The position numbers and the translations under genes were made by a program. The notes beneath the pieces were generated by a model. The model was given only the letters and a program-made list of their open reading frames with translations. It was not told where the DNA came from and searched no databases. Positions 44,052 through 54,791 of a stretch of 64,000 nt of DNA are shown here, piece after piece (within the stretch, counting starts at the first letter, position 1; the number at the start of each line of letters is the position of its first letter). Source of the DNA: Gnomoniopsis sp. IMI 355080 (taxonomy: Eukaryota; Ascomycota; Sordariomycetes; Diaporthales; Gnomoniaceae); assembly GCA_027946555.1 (NCBI GenBank), contig JAPEVC010000011.1, positions 186,001-250,000 on the forward strand. Direction: 5' to 3'.

Positions 44052-45195
44052 ATGGCGCCCAGCGCAACCGCCTCAGGAGCGGACGCCTCCAAAGACTCTG
44101 CCCGCAATCGCGAACACAACCAGGGTAATCAGGATCGCAAGTATACACCTGAGCAAAAGGCAGCCGTACTGCGCATCCGAAAGTGCAAACCCACCGCATT
44201 CTACGAAATTCTCGACCTGGAGGCTGTGCGCAAGACCTGTACCGAGGCCGAGATCAAGAAAGCGTATCGCAAGCAGTCTTTGCTCACACACCCGGACAAG
44301 AACGGCCACGAGCACGCGGACGAGGCGTTCAAGATGGTCGCGAGGGCTTTCAGCGTCCTGGGTGACAAGGAGAAGAGGGACAAGTACGACAGGTTCGGCG
44401 GAGACCCCGATAGCCGGTTCGGTCAGGCACAGGCACAGGCACAAAACCCTTTTGGTGGCTTTGGTCAACGGCAAGCTGCCGGTGGTGGCATGGGTGGTGG
44501 TATGTGGGAGAACGAGTTGAGCCCGGAAGAGATGTTTCAGCGGTTCTTTGGCGGTGGTGGCTTCGGCGGCGGCGGCGGTCCATTTGGTGGTAAGTACAGT
44601 CTTACGAATACATGCTTCCGGATGCATGGGGGACACAGTGTTATTGACTCAATAAGGCTTCGACACAGGTCCTCAATTCGTCTTCAACTTTGGCGGTCCA
44701 GGCGTGCGCGTGCACCAATTCGGCGGCGGCCGTCCACGTAGACGACCTCGCGAGAACGAGCCAGCCCAGGACAACAGCTTGTTTAACACCCTCATGGGAC
44801 TTCTTCCCATTATTTTCCTGTTCCTCTTCCCGTTGCTGTCCTCGCTTTTCTCCGGTGGCTCATCAACGCCTGCTGGCCCGCGCATGGTCTTCGACGCCCC
44901 CGAGTTCCCCTACACACAAGAACGCGTCACACCGAAGCTCAATGTCAAGTACTTTGTCAATCCTTCCGATGTCAAGCAATACTCCAATTCGCAGCTTAAG
45001 AAGCTGGATACGAATGCTGAGGTGGGGCTGGTCAGGCATCTGCGGGCGGAATGTGAGAACGAGATCATGTATAAGCAGCGATTGTATGATGAGGCGCAGG
45101 GATGGTTCACACAGGATCCGGAGAAGATGGAAATTGCAAATCGGTTCGAGCCTGCGAGTTGTCGGAGGTTGGATAAGATGGGCGTGATGAGATAG
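44052..45195 (+). CDS. HLJ1: ER-membrane DnaJ protein (Hlj1 / DNAJB12-type)
   Basis: Exons 44052-44589 and 44669-45195 give 354 residues; the join reads GGGPFGGPQFVFNFGGPG. J-proteins stimulate Hsp70 ATPase; this type is anchored in the ER with its J domain in the cytosol and helps ER-associated degradation. The J domain spans about residues 50-115 (AFYEILDLEAV, HPDKNG with the HPD triad near residue 79, FGGDPDSRF). A Gln-Ala repeat and Gly/Phe-rich region follow. One strongly hydrophobic segment (LMGLLPIIFLFLFPLLSSLF) precedes a conserved C-terminal domain (VKYFVNPSDVKQYSNSQLKK, CENEIMYKQRLYDEAQGWF) that is specific to the Hlj1/DNAJB12 group. Complete by comparison with the family. Naming follows the yeast member. 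Confidence 0.92.
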
Positions 45196-47265
45196 AATTG
45201 GGGAAACATCAGCGCTGTTTATCGGAAAATGGCTGCATCTATTGTCACAGGCGGCGGTAGGAGCGATTCTAGACCAGGTGGGAGGGTGTTTTTTAATGCA
45301 CAAGCCTTTGCTTAACATGCTGTTTGGTGTGTGAACGTCGATGTGTCTTGGCCGGCGTTTGGTGGTGTCTTGCGGGTTGAGCTGTAATTTTGTTTGTGGG
45401 TCGGCATAAGATGCTCAGAATTTAAGGGCAACTGGAACCTACAAATCTCATACCTCCTGCTTTAACTATGGGTACAATATAATCAGGATGCGTACATTGT
45501 AGTGCTTCTCCGAATTCTGTGTCTTCCCTTGAGAGTAGGTTGGTGCTAATCTATAGTTTCGGACGTAACTCATTGACCTCAGTGTCCGCTGCATTGATCC
45601 GCTTTGATAGACGTGCATGACATACGCTGATTCCAGTTCCATAGTACTCATAAATTCCACTGGCAACCATCAGCATACTAGAACTCAAGCTATAAAGACT
45701 AAATGAGATATATCATGTGCCCCAGTCTCTCCATGCATTTTCTTGAAATTATCGGCCAGAAGAGTGCCGACACTTTCCCGAACTCTAACGTCGTTCGTTG
45801 ACCTTGATGACTCGACAGGCTGTTCAACGGTACCATTACCGTAAAATCTGGATAAGAAAGTGGTGGCTGACTGCCCATGCTCTCAATTCCATTCCTGAAG
45901 CTAACGTGTCGTTGGAGAAAGGCGCAGTCTCTTCGGATGCATGCCCAGGTGTCTTGGGGCACGGCAGCCATACAACAATAGCCTCTAGTGCCAAATTTTG
46001 GCCCACGAGCACACAATGCTGTCCTTGCTCACTTGGACCGGTCGGGCTTTTGCATTGGGACAAAGTACATTCACGACACGGAAGATCATACATGTTCTCA
46101 TTGGGCACAATCGTTTTGGACGGCTACCTACCATAATACCTAGGTAGGTACCTTGTTCAGCAGTGTTACGCCTTACTTATTGTCATTTGACAGGGACGTA
46201 CCTGGTAAATGATGTCGGTCTAGGGCAATTAGCTGCCTCGTCCTTTCTTCTCGCATAATTCGTACTAGTCTCGTCTACAAAAAACGCATTTCCAAAAATT
46301 TAAGCATATCGGATTTGGCTCATGGGGTACATTGTCGAGGTATGATAGAGATGTATATTCACATGCTTGATGAGCCGCACAACGGCTATTCAAGTCAAGG
46401 GTTGTATGGAATGTGGGGAATGGGGAGGGAGCTTACCCTCCCCTGTCACTGGCGTCATCCCATTAGTTTGTGGCTGACCGTTGGGTGGGGGGGGGGCCGC
46501 AAAGCTCCAGAAAAGCCGCGCAAGCACTGCAATATGGGGTTTTCGACGATTTGACAGTCTTGAGGGAAACAACAATGGCTCAACTTCGTGGGATGGTGAA
46601 TTTTTCAATTGGAAATTGTTAATCACGGATGTATAGGCATTGCTTGGACAAAGATCTAAGCTTTATCCATGGACGGTGAGGTCCGGAAACCGGGGATTTC
46701 CTGCCGGGAAGCACTAAGGTTTGGGTGAAAGTAGTATTCAGGCAAAAGCTTGCGGTCCAGATACTTCCAGACCCACCAACTTGTGCATGGATTGAGCAGC
46801 AGGAGCAGCCCGTCATAAGTGGGGCCTGCTCGAAGCCCGCGGAACCACGACCCTCGAAGACATGTCGCATCCAGCTGCCAACATATCTCTCTCTCTCCTC
46901 CCACCAACCTTGGCGAAGACTCCTGACAAGTTTGAAAGCTTGCGCTTCGTTCAATCGCCCAGCACTAGCTATTCGACATTCAGCGGTGTTCCGCATATCC
47001 TGTCTCTACTTATATCTCGGTTCAATCCACAGTCCATGCGCCGCCCAGTCTCTTGCCTTGCCTTGCTGCCTGCTGCGCCTGTTCAGGCCCTCAACTCCTG
47101 TCATTCGACCCGCGGCTGTGTCGATGCTCGAGCTTCTATTCTCTGGCGCGCTACAATAGCTTGAACTCCCAAAGACCCGAAAAGGACGCAAATATCGTCC
47201 ACTGCATCATCCACGCAACCTCCCTGCTCCATGTGCCTCTTGCTGTCTCGGGAGTGCCACTCGAA
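45196..47265. other. Intergenic region with one palindromic motif copy
   Basis: About 2 kb between the J-protein and the deubiquitinase gene. TACCTAGGTA lies at 46137-46146, followed at once by GGTACC. Open frames from about 46725 onward likely reflect a long leader of the deubiquitinase transcript, which may contain introns. No separate gene supported. Confidence 0.45.
46137..46146. repeat. TACCTAGGTA palindrome copy 4
   Basis: Exact copy, extended by GGTACC so that two overlapping palindromic units are formed (TACCTAGGTAGGTACC). Confidence 0.8.
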
Positions 47266-50025
47266 ATGGTCACACGGAAGCCTCTACCCGGCAGTGCCGA
47301 CGTCGATCCACAGTTCACCAATCCTGTGAAAATGCCCGGCACGCAAGAGCCTCTCGTGGACGGCATACTCGATGAACAAACTACGAAGCATCTCAACGAC
47401 CAAGACCCAGACTCAGATACCGACAGCTGGGAGCGTGCGAGTGACAATGAAGACGAGAGTGAAAATGAAGAAGGTGGTGCGACCCATGAATCACACCCAC
47501 CGTCCTCCGAGGAAAAGCAGCAAAATCACCAAGCCCCTGCGAGAGGCGGTGACGGGACCACAGATGAAGGTGGCAACGGCGAGGGACCTAGTAGGTTACA
47601 GCAGATCAAGACTGGGGATGGGGGGAACGATACTACCGGCGAGACGCCAGCATTAGACTTGCTTCCACCAACACTCGCCAACTCAACTCCTTCTGAAACC
47701 AACCCATTCAGGAGGAAAATGTCACTTTCAAGCGTGCAACGCAGCGTTAACATGTCACCACCGTCTACTGAACCACCGCCCATACCACCCTCCGAGGAAT
47801 TGGCCAAACTAAGTGTCCACAGCACGGGTAGCAACCCATGGGATGCGTTTGATGATCAACATGAGACGATTGCCCAAGTAAACCCATCGAGTGTGGCGGA
47901 CCAAGAGCCCGCCCAAGATATTTGGGGCTCCCAAGTCCCCTCGCGAACTGCATCGACAGGACCACCACCCTCGGATTCCAAACCTGTCGATCTCGGGCCG
48001 CCCGAAGAGGCTCCTGCCTGGGATTACCAAGCTTCCAAAGACTCATCAATCGTGGTTCCGGCCTCGTTTCGCAAGTCCCTTGAAGGCGAGGAGCTGGCCG
48101 AAGACAGCCATGCTTGGGATGATCTCGCGGCGCAAGACAAGGGGAAATCGCCCATGAAAACGCCCGACATCGCCAACAACTCAGCAGAAGGTGCAAATGA
48201 GGAAAGTTGGAATTTAATTGATAATGGGACCGGACTCGGCCCCCAACCCGGTTCATCTGGAAGCGCAGATCCCTCTAAGTCTCTCATAGAAGTCGATGAG
48301 GATGCGCCGGCCTTACCACCTCGCAACGATGAGAAGGCCCCCGCGTACTCGCCGAGAACTCCGATATCCGCAAAGGCAGAAACATATCAGGTCAAGAACA
48401 TCAACTGGCTCGACGCGAAGGGGCCTAAGAACCCACGGAAATCGCCAATATTAATACAAAATGCAAACGGACCGTGTCCTCTTATGGCACTCGTCAACGC
48501 ACTGACGTTGACCACTCCCTTTGAGGCAGAAGAGGCGGTCTTGGTGAATACTCTGCGGACCAGAGAACAGATCAGCCTGGATCTGCTACTTAACGCTGTT
48601 TTCGATGAACTCATGTCCGAGCGAAGGATGACTGAGGATGTATCCCTGCCAGATATGACTGAGCTCTATGATTTTCTCTTGGGACTCCACACTGGAATGA
48701 ACGTCAATCCTAGGTTTATACCGACCGAGGAGATGGAGACAGCCTTTAAACGGACCTCGCTAACCCACCTTCATCCACATGAACGTGGAGACTTGATACC
48801 CGGGACATTCGAGGACACAAAAGAGATGGCTTTTTACAGGATCTTCCAAATTCCGCTCATTCATGGGTGGTTACCCTCGAAAGAAGATGCAGTCTATGAG
48901 GCGCTCAAGCGCCAAGCGCAGTCGTACGAAGACGCGCAGAATCTTTTATTTCGAGAGGAGGAACTCGAGGATAAGCTCAGCAGCCCAGGGGGTGAGGCTC
49001 TGACTGAAGAGGAACAGGCTATTTATCAAGACATTTTGAACATCAAGTCTTTTCTCGACGCTTCTGCTACCCAGCTTACCACCTGGGGCCTGGAAGTTAT
49101 AACTAAGGCAATGCGCCCAGGCTCTGTGGCCATTTTGTTCCGGAACGACCATTTCTCCACTCTTTACAGGCACCCAGAAACTCTGGAAATTTTCGCGCTT
49201 GTAACAGACGCAGGTTACGCAGGACACGAGGAGATCGTATGGGAGTCTTTGTGTGACGTGAATGGCGAACGCTCGGAATTCGTCTCGGGCGACTTCAAGA
49301 TCGTTGGGGGCCCAGCTCAGAATCACCGTCCTACAGCATCGTCAAGCGCATCTGTGGCCACCCCGCGTAGAGACAAAGCGACTGCACAGAGCCAAAAGGG
49401 GAAGGAGAAGCCTCAGTCTGAAGACCCTCCCCTCTCAGCTAGTGAGCAAGAAGACCGTGACCTCGCCCTTGCCATGCAGCTACAGGATGAGGAAGACCAG
49501 CGCCATCACCGTGAGCGGGCTCAGCGGCGTCGTGAATCTCAACTGTCCGAACAATTTATCGAGCAGCAAGCTGTGCGACGTGGGCCGGTTGGACTTCGTC
49601 AACCCAATGGCAACAATGGGAGTCAACAAACTCCAAGCTCACCCGCAAGCCAGCGCAACCCCTCAACTGCAAGCACGCCGGCTAGAGGCGGCCGGCCTAC
49701 CGGTCCACAACAGGTTAGATCCCTCGTGCCTCCCGCTGTTCGCTCACGAGGCGTCACCAGGCCAGCCGACGCCGAGGTCGAGGATGCGCCGCCGTCGTAC
49801 GAAGATGCCGCACGCGACAGGCCGTACGTACCACCCGCAGGACATCCCAGCCACCCAAATTCGAGCCCCGTCCCGTCAACGTCAGCGCCAAGGCTGCCTC
49901 CGTCCCGAGCTCCAGGCATCGCCGCAGGATCGAGTGGGCCTAGGAGGGGGAGTAATGCGCTCAGACAAGGTGTGCCGCCTGCGACAACTAGCGGCGGGAG
50001 GGATAAGGACTGTGTCGTCATGTAG
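47266..50025 (+). CDS. MINDY-family K48-specific deubiquitinase
   Basis: Single exon, 919 residues from ATG 47266 (MVTRKPLPGSADVD); the frame is open upstream but lacks a natural start and looks like leader. MINDY enzymes trim long K48-linked ubiquitin chains. The first 360 residues are acidic, Ser/Pro-rich and probably disordered. The catalytic domain starts at YQVKNINWLDAKGPK; NANGPCPLMALVNAL contains the catalytic Cys (about residue 404) and ILFRNDHFSTLYRH the catalytic His (about 629). DLALAMQLQDEEDQ near residue 730 fits a ubiquitin-binding MIU helix. The tail is low complexity and ends DCVVM, so the last four residues form a CaaX box (CVVM) predicted to be farnesylated, which would place the enzyme on membranes. 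The yeast relative is Miy1. Confidence 0.92.
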   Translation: MVTRKPLPGSADVDPQFTNPVKMPGTQEPLVDGILDEQTTKHLNDQDPDSDTDSWERASDNEDESENEEGGATHESHPPSSEEKQQNHQAPARGGDGTTDEGGNGEGPSRLQQIKTGDGGNDTTGETPALDLLPPTLANSTPSETNPFRRKMSLSSVQRSVNMSPPSTEPPPIPPSEELAKLSVHSTGSNPWDAFDDQHETIAQVNPSSVADQEPAQDIWGSQVPSRTASTGPPPSDSKPVDLGPPEEAPAWDYQASKDSSIVVPASFRKSLEGEELAEDSHAWDDLAAQDKGKSPMKTPDIANNSAEGANEESWNLIDNGTGLGPQPGSSGSADPSKSLIEVDEDAPALPPRNDEKAPAYSPRTPISAKAETYQVKNINWLDAKGPKNPRKSPILIQNANGPCPLMALVNALTLTTPFEAEEAVLVNTLRTREQISLDLLLNAVFDELMSERRMTEDVSLPDMTELYDFLLGLHTGMNVNPRFIPTEEMETAFKRTSLTHLHPHERGDLIPGTFEDTKEMAFYRIFQIPLIHGWLPSKEDAVYEALKRQAQSYEDAQNLLFREEELEDKLSSPGGEALTEEEQAIYQDILNIKSFLDASATQLTTWGLEVITKAMRPGSVAILFRNDHFSTLYRHPETLEIFALVTDAGYAGHEEIVWESLCDVNGERSEFVSGDFKIVGGPAQNHRPTASSSASVATPRRDKATAQSQKGKEKPQSEDPPLSASEQEDRDLALAMQLQDEEDQRHHRERAQRRRESQLSEQFIEQQAVRRGPVGLRQPNGNNGSQQTPSSPASQRNPSTASTPARGGRPTGPQQVRSLVPPAVRSRGVTRPADAEVEDAPPSYEDAARDRPYVPPAGHPSHPNSSPVPSTSAPRLPPSRAPGIAAGSSGPRRGSNALRQGVPPATTSGGRDKDCVVM

Positions 50026-51227
50026 ATGAGCAGTATCAAGGCCAAGCAGACGAAGCAGTCTAGGGGGAGTCGACTTTCTCTTTCTCGAGACTCTGCGATG
50101 ATGCAAAGATTCTTTTTGGACATGAAGTGACACGATACATATTATGATGGAGGATTAACATGACGGGACTTTGGTACATCATGCATGGCGTTTCCTGGGG
50201 CATTCACTGATATGCAGTGTCTCTGTTTTTCCACCTTACTTATGGCTTCCAAGGGCATTTTCGCCGAGTCATGATCTGGTGAGGTAGAATTATAGGATTT
50301 ATGACGAATGCGAAGGTTCTCATTCTGAGGTCAGAGTTGACCACTCATCTGCGGATTATAATGTGCCCATAGTTCTGTCCCAGCGGCGCATTTGTGCTAA
50401 TAATGTATCATGGTATTCACTCTCAGCACAACTATGCAATGACACCTGCGTCTTTTAGCACCAACAGCATCTCTCAGCGCCACCTAATTATGAGCTGCAA
50501 ACAGGACGGTCAAAGCACCAATGTGACCGTAACGGCGACAAGAAAAACACCTTACGGCGGAAACAAGACTAACGACCCCTGAGGTCCTCCACATATCCTC
50601 CTCCACCTGCGGATATGCTTTTGCCATTGCTACTAAGCTGTTATCTACCGAGCATGGCTACCTATGTATTCATATTGTTCCCTATATCACCATACTAGTT
50701 AAATTTAGAGCGGTTGCAAGCGCTAACGCGTTGGCTTGTTCGTGAAGTAGAATACGGTGTAGTACACACCTCGACGTTAAAGAAAAGAATAAGAGGTTGG
50801 AGTTGAACCAGCGACCACTCCCAGTCTCAGTAATGGAAGAGACAGTAGAAGGCGTACCCTTCAGAGGTTACAGCTTCCCTACCACTGCACCGCCGATTTG
50901 TCCCTTTTGAAGAAAACGTCAACGGTCAAGCGGTTCCCATATGTATAGTGCCCCAGCAATGATCCAATTTCTGAGTTCTCTGCCCACCCTTGCACGTTGT
51001 ATTGGAAAGCAAATAGCCCAAGACAGCAGCGATTACCTTGCATGGTTACTTGGCTGGCTAACTGATATCGAACAGTGTGTAGAGACTCGTCCAGAGTAAC
51101 GCCACCTGGATAAAACAAAATCGAGGCTCAGAATTTCTCGCGCAGAAAACGCTCTGGTTCCTTTCATTCAAGTCGAATCCACTAGAGTCAATTGTTTGCT
51201 GTCGCTCCATGCGCTGGCAGTGGAAAC
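50026..51227. other. Intergenic region, no gene supported
   Basis: About 1.2 kb. Near 50790-50895 the minus strand has a tRNA B-box-like GGTTCAACTCC followed by a T-rich stretch, but a cloverleaf could not be drawn (see rejected items). Otherwise short frames only. Confidence 0.4.
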
Positions 51228-52678
51228 ATGGCTTTCCAAATCTACAACAATAGTACCCAGTTCGCCCAGTTGATTGTGCTGATCATATTCACGCCACTGG
51301 GTATCGCGGTGACGGCGCTCCGCTTCGTAGCGACGCGTCATAGCGCGCGAAAGCCAGGCCTGGAGGACTGGTTGGCCGCAGTGGCCACTTTGTTCTTCAT
51401 ATTGGTCAACTTGGCGGGTCTGATGGGTGAGCTTAGACTTCCCTCCCTCGCTTCGTTCGATAGATGCCTCTCAAGAAATCCAGAATCTAAAGTGGCCTGC
51501 CGCTGACACTATCTGGGTTCCAATGCAAATAGCCATCAGCATTCTGAACGGTCGGACCATCGAGGTTGAGATCGCTGAAAGTCCATCGGACTACCGTCAT
51601 ATGCGCGAAGTAAGTCAAACAACCCCTTCGCGCAACGCTTTTTGTATACCCTACCTTGGCATGCCTCGTCATATCGTCGTCTCTTATGAGTACTGTCGGC
51701 CAAGCATACATATCCTGCTCAACCCATCCGATCGACGGTCGGGTAAAAAGCTTACACCAAAGACAGTGGGATATGGCTGGCCTCTACTTTTACTTCGTGC
51801 ACATCCTCACAGTAAAGCTGAGCGTTCTCGCGCTATTCCACCGCATATTTGGTGTCAGACGTGCGTACAGAGTCTGGATTTACATCCTCGGGGCCTTCCA
51901 GACGGTTTTGAGTATCGTCTTCTGTGTCTTCGAGGCTTTGCAGTGCCAGCCTTTTGATAAATACTTTGACCGCTCAGTACCGGGTACGTGCAAAGACGAC
52001 GGATTGGTGGTAATTGGCGGCGAGACGCCAAATTCGCTGGTCGATCTCGCTATGGTCATCCTTGCCATGGTTATGATCCGTCCCCGTCAGTTACCGTCGG
52101 CCACCAAATGGAAACTCAGGGTCCTGTTTGGATTTGGTATAGTGTGAGTTATCTTCCTTCCTTTACTCGAACTTCCATTCGCCCGCTAACGACTAATCTA
52201 CCTGTAGTGCTGGAATACTAGGTTTCGTCAAGATAATTGTTACATTCTCCATGAGCAGCATCTGTAAGTTCTGTTCCACGGATCTGAATCCGCCGTCCCA
52301 GCTCCCCGGCTGAGAAACTCTCCTACGGCTCAAGACGCCTTTAGCATGGTATCTCTCTGGACCTGCGTTCAGATGTTCGTCTCCCTGCTTTGCTGCTGCC
52401 TACCGGTGTTCCAACCTCTCATGGCAAGCTGGAATTTTTGGAGCCGGCTTACCTTGCACCTGAGGAGCCTTCAGTCGCGCCTTGGAAGGGCCTCGCGCCG
52501 CCGCTACAGCTCTACGCAGGACTCGGTGAAAGGCTCTGTGCCTACGCAGCGTGAACATCTCGACTCGCCCTCCTGGCAGCAGTGGAGCTTTGACGACCTG
52601 GAGCAGCCGGCGACGATTGCTCGGAGTTCCACCCGGCCTCCGTCGAGTCATCAGGCGGATGATCATACCCTGGAATGA
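51228..52678 (+). CDS. Fungal rhodopsin-domain (PTH11-like) seven-helix membrane protein
   Basis: Five exons (51228-51426, 51533-51609, 51767-52143, 52208-52263, 52335-52678) give 350 residues with all phases consistent. The layout is the fungal integral membrane type related to PTH11/SAT4 receptors. It has a short outside N-terminus (MAFQIYNNSTQ), about seven hydrophobic segments, and a polar Ser/Arg-rich cytosolic tail. Helices seen include FAQLIVLIIFTPLGIAVTAL, LAAVATLFFILVNLAGLM, MAGLYFYFVHILTVKLSVLA, WIYILGAFQTVLSIVFCVF, LVDLAMVILAMVMI, ILGFVKIIVTFSMSS and MVSLWTCVQMFVSLLCCCL. LALFHRIF and CQPFDKYFD match conserved family spots. The second intron (157 bases) could hide a small exon. Function as a receptor is only a family-level guess. 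Confidence 0.8.
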
Positions 52679-53711
52679 CTTGCCTCCTTGAATTCAAGCA
52701 CATTCGGAATCAAATCTTACTTCCAAGGTTCTGTGAAAAGACGATTTATAGTGATTGCTTGGGTTGAAAATCTTTAGACGTTGGAATTAAGACTTCATGG
52801 ACATCTTTCACACGAAAATTCTCAGAGTTATCTGGTGGATATACTTCACAATGGATTATTCAGACTATGTTCTTCTTCACATTCGTATGAGGATAGCTTG
52901 TGTCTTGACTATGTTCTTCTGGCCGGCTGGCATCACGATGTAGCGAGCCGCGGGGGGACCGCATTGTGATGCAGACGATGATCCAGGAGCTCACGCCAGC
53001 AGGTGTACTATCACCGTACCTAGGAGCACTAGCACTAATTCTTTTTCCCTTACAATATACAATATACCTCGGATCATCTGTACAGACCAGAATGGATAAA
53101 TGAGAATATAGTACGCTCTCGCGAGTTCGAAGGCGGCAACTCTGCCGTCAGCTGCCACTTTCAGATAGAGGCAGGTCTTTATTATTCGTCTGCAACAAAA
53201 ATCCAAGACATGCCAGATGTAGCGCCCTTCGAAACGCTCCAGTCTTCCAAACCATTTACGGGGAGCGGGTTGGAGTCATAAATACGAAAAAAAAAAAATT
53301 GAAAAAAATTAATATCTTGCTTGCTTCCTGTTTGATTAAGGGGTTCCATCTTGTATGAGTAGTCCCGCCCGCGCCCTCGATGTCTTTTTCTTTTTTCTTT
53401 TTTCCCCCTCCGACACTTTGCCTCTTCCGCCCATCTTTCCAGCTCTATTCCGCTGACAACGCATGTTGAATGCCAGTCAAAGTGTGAGGGGGGACGTTGA
53501 TGTCCAAGCCAAGCCATGCCAATTATTCATATGCCTTCTTCCTGTAAAGGGGCACGTTGAGTGTCCAAAAGCAAGTCAAGTCACGTTAAGGTCAAAAGCA
53601 GGTGCAAAGTGGTGGAATTTCGAACACGCCAGGAGGTAAGCTTGGAGAAGAACGATCCTTCGACTAACAACCCGGCCATATTGGGAACTGGTTGTTTATA
53701 AATATGCTCGT
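52679..53711. other. Convergent 3' region, no gene seen
   Basis: About 1 kb between the 3' ends of the rhodopsin-domain and RNase III-like genes. It contains a run of 12 A at 53286-53297 followed by TTGAAAAAAATTAATA. A partial motif copy GTACCTAGGAG lies near 53016. No gene. Confidence 0.5.
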
Positions 53712-54791
53712 CTAGACGAGATAATTTGCGCTAGTCCAAACCGCGGACACCAGGACTGCGAGCCTTATCCTTCCAGACCCGAAGTTCGGAAGCCCGTGGC
53801 TGTAAGGCCGTACAAAACTCGGGGTAGGCGCCTGCAGAGAACCTCCAAGGGTATTTCTCATGGGAGATCCAGAGCCGCCTATCGCTTTGGAAGTCTGGAG
53901 AGCTGAGGGCACAGTTTGCTGACAGTTTCCCTTCGATGCTATTGTGGAGAGCTGTGCTTGATACCTGCGAGAGCGTAGCTGTCTATTGCAGGAATCCAGC
54001 GCACGCTCTTGCATCCCTGCTGCCACCCGTGCATGCAGTGTGAAGAGAATTGTCTGTTGTCTCGACCGTACGAGAGCCTGCCTGACTCGAGCCGGCGTGG
54101 AATTTCGTCCCACAAGATAAATCCTGGATGGGCTGTTGGAGACGCGAGAAGAACTATCATGGGGTTTGAGAACAAAAGATACAGATGTACATGATGCTTC
54201 GTTCAGAGGAGGGGAAGAACTTTTGGATGTTACCGAAACAGCATTGCCTTTCACCAAGCTGAGGCCTAGCTTGGCCATGACGGTCTCGCAAATGGCGATA
54301 TCACGGCAGTCCTCGTGAACAGCACCTACGACAGCCTCCACGGCTGTGGCCTTCTGTCTATCTACAGCCCTCAAGGTAGGACTGTGCAGCATGATATATT
54401 GGGTGAGGCCAATGCGGTCGCAAACCTGAACGAGGTTGGAATTGTTTATGAGGGCAATCCTCTGCCTGGAATCTGTACGAGCATTTCCAGGATGTAATTA
54501 GTCAATGGATTGCTGCAGCAATTGCCCTTCAAATCCAGAGAAACTCTTACCTTTGCCAAGGTCAAGACGCCAGCTCTGGCTATTCAAGACCAGATCTAGA
54601 ACGCTGTCGCCAATCTTGGCTAGGACTTTGTTGCCATTCTTCAAGCACCTTCTACTCGTATTTGAGCCCATGCCTACGGGCATAGTCAGGGACGAAGCTT
54701 GCAGCGCTTCCCACAGAAGGTCCGTTTTTGTAAACTTATATCCAAGCATTTTTTGGACAGCTTTGATTTTCTTTTCTTGATCTCGATCCAT
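53712..54791 (-). CDS. RNase III-like protein with degenerate catalytic site
   Basis: Minus-strand exons 54791-54551 and 54472-53712 (78-base intron) give 333 residues; the join reads LDLGKDSRQRIALINNSN. The first 150 residues follow the RNase III fold: IKAVQKMLGYKFTKTDLLWE, then NKVLAKIGDSVLDLVL in place of the signature NERLEFLGDAVL. ALINNSNLVQVCDRIGLTQY follows, then KATAVEAVVGAVHED in place of DxxEAxxGAxxxD. The first catalytic Glu is replaced (Ala-Lys where Glu-Phe is usual) and the later Asp of the DxxEA motif is absent, so cleavage activity is unlikely. No double-stranded RNA-binding domain is seen. The second half (from about residue 165) is Ser/Arg-rich and unrecognised; part of it might be intron or untranslated sequence read as coding. 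It could act as a structural or regulatory RNA-fold protein. Confidence 0.65.

Noticed and set aside
43717..44520. 267-residue frame at the J-protein start
   Set aside because: Alternate frame of the J-domain exon and its leader; the J-domain frame with HPD is the real one.
49262..50029. 255-residue second frame inside the deubiquitinase gene
   Set aside because: Overlaps the well-supported MINDY frame; Arg/Pro/Gln-rich composition typical of a shifted frame.
50785..50900. tRNA gene on the minus strand
   Set aside because: GGTTCAACTCC resembles a B box and a T-rich stretch follows, but no seven-base acceptor stem, no proper D stem and no anticodon loop with T33 could be paired. At most a tRNA fragment.
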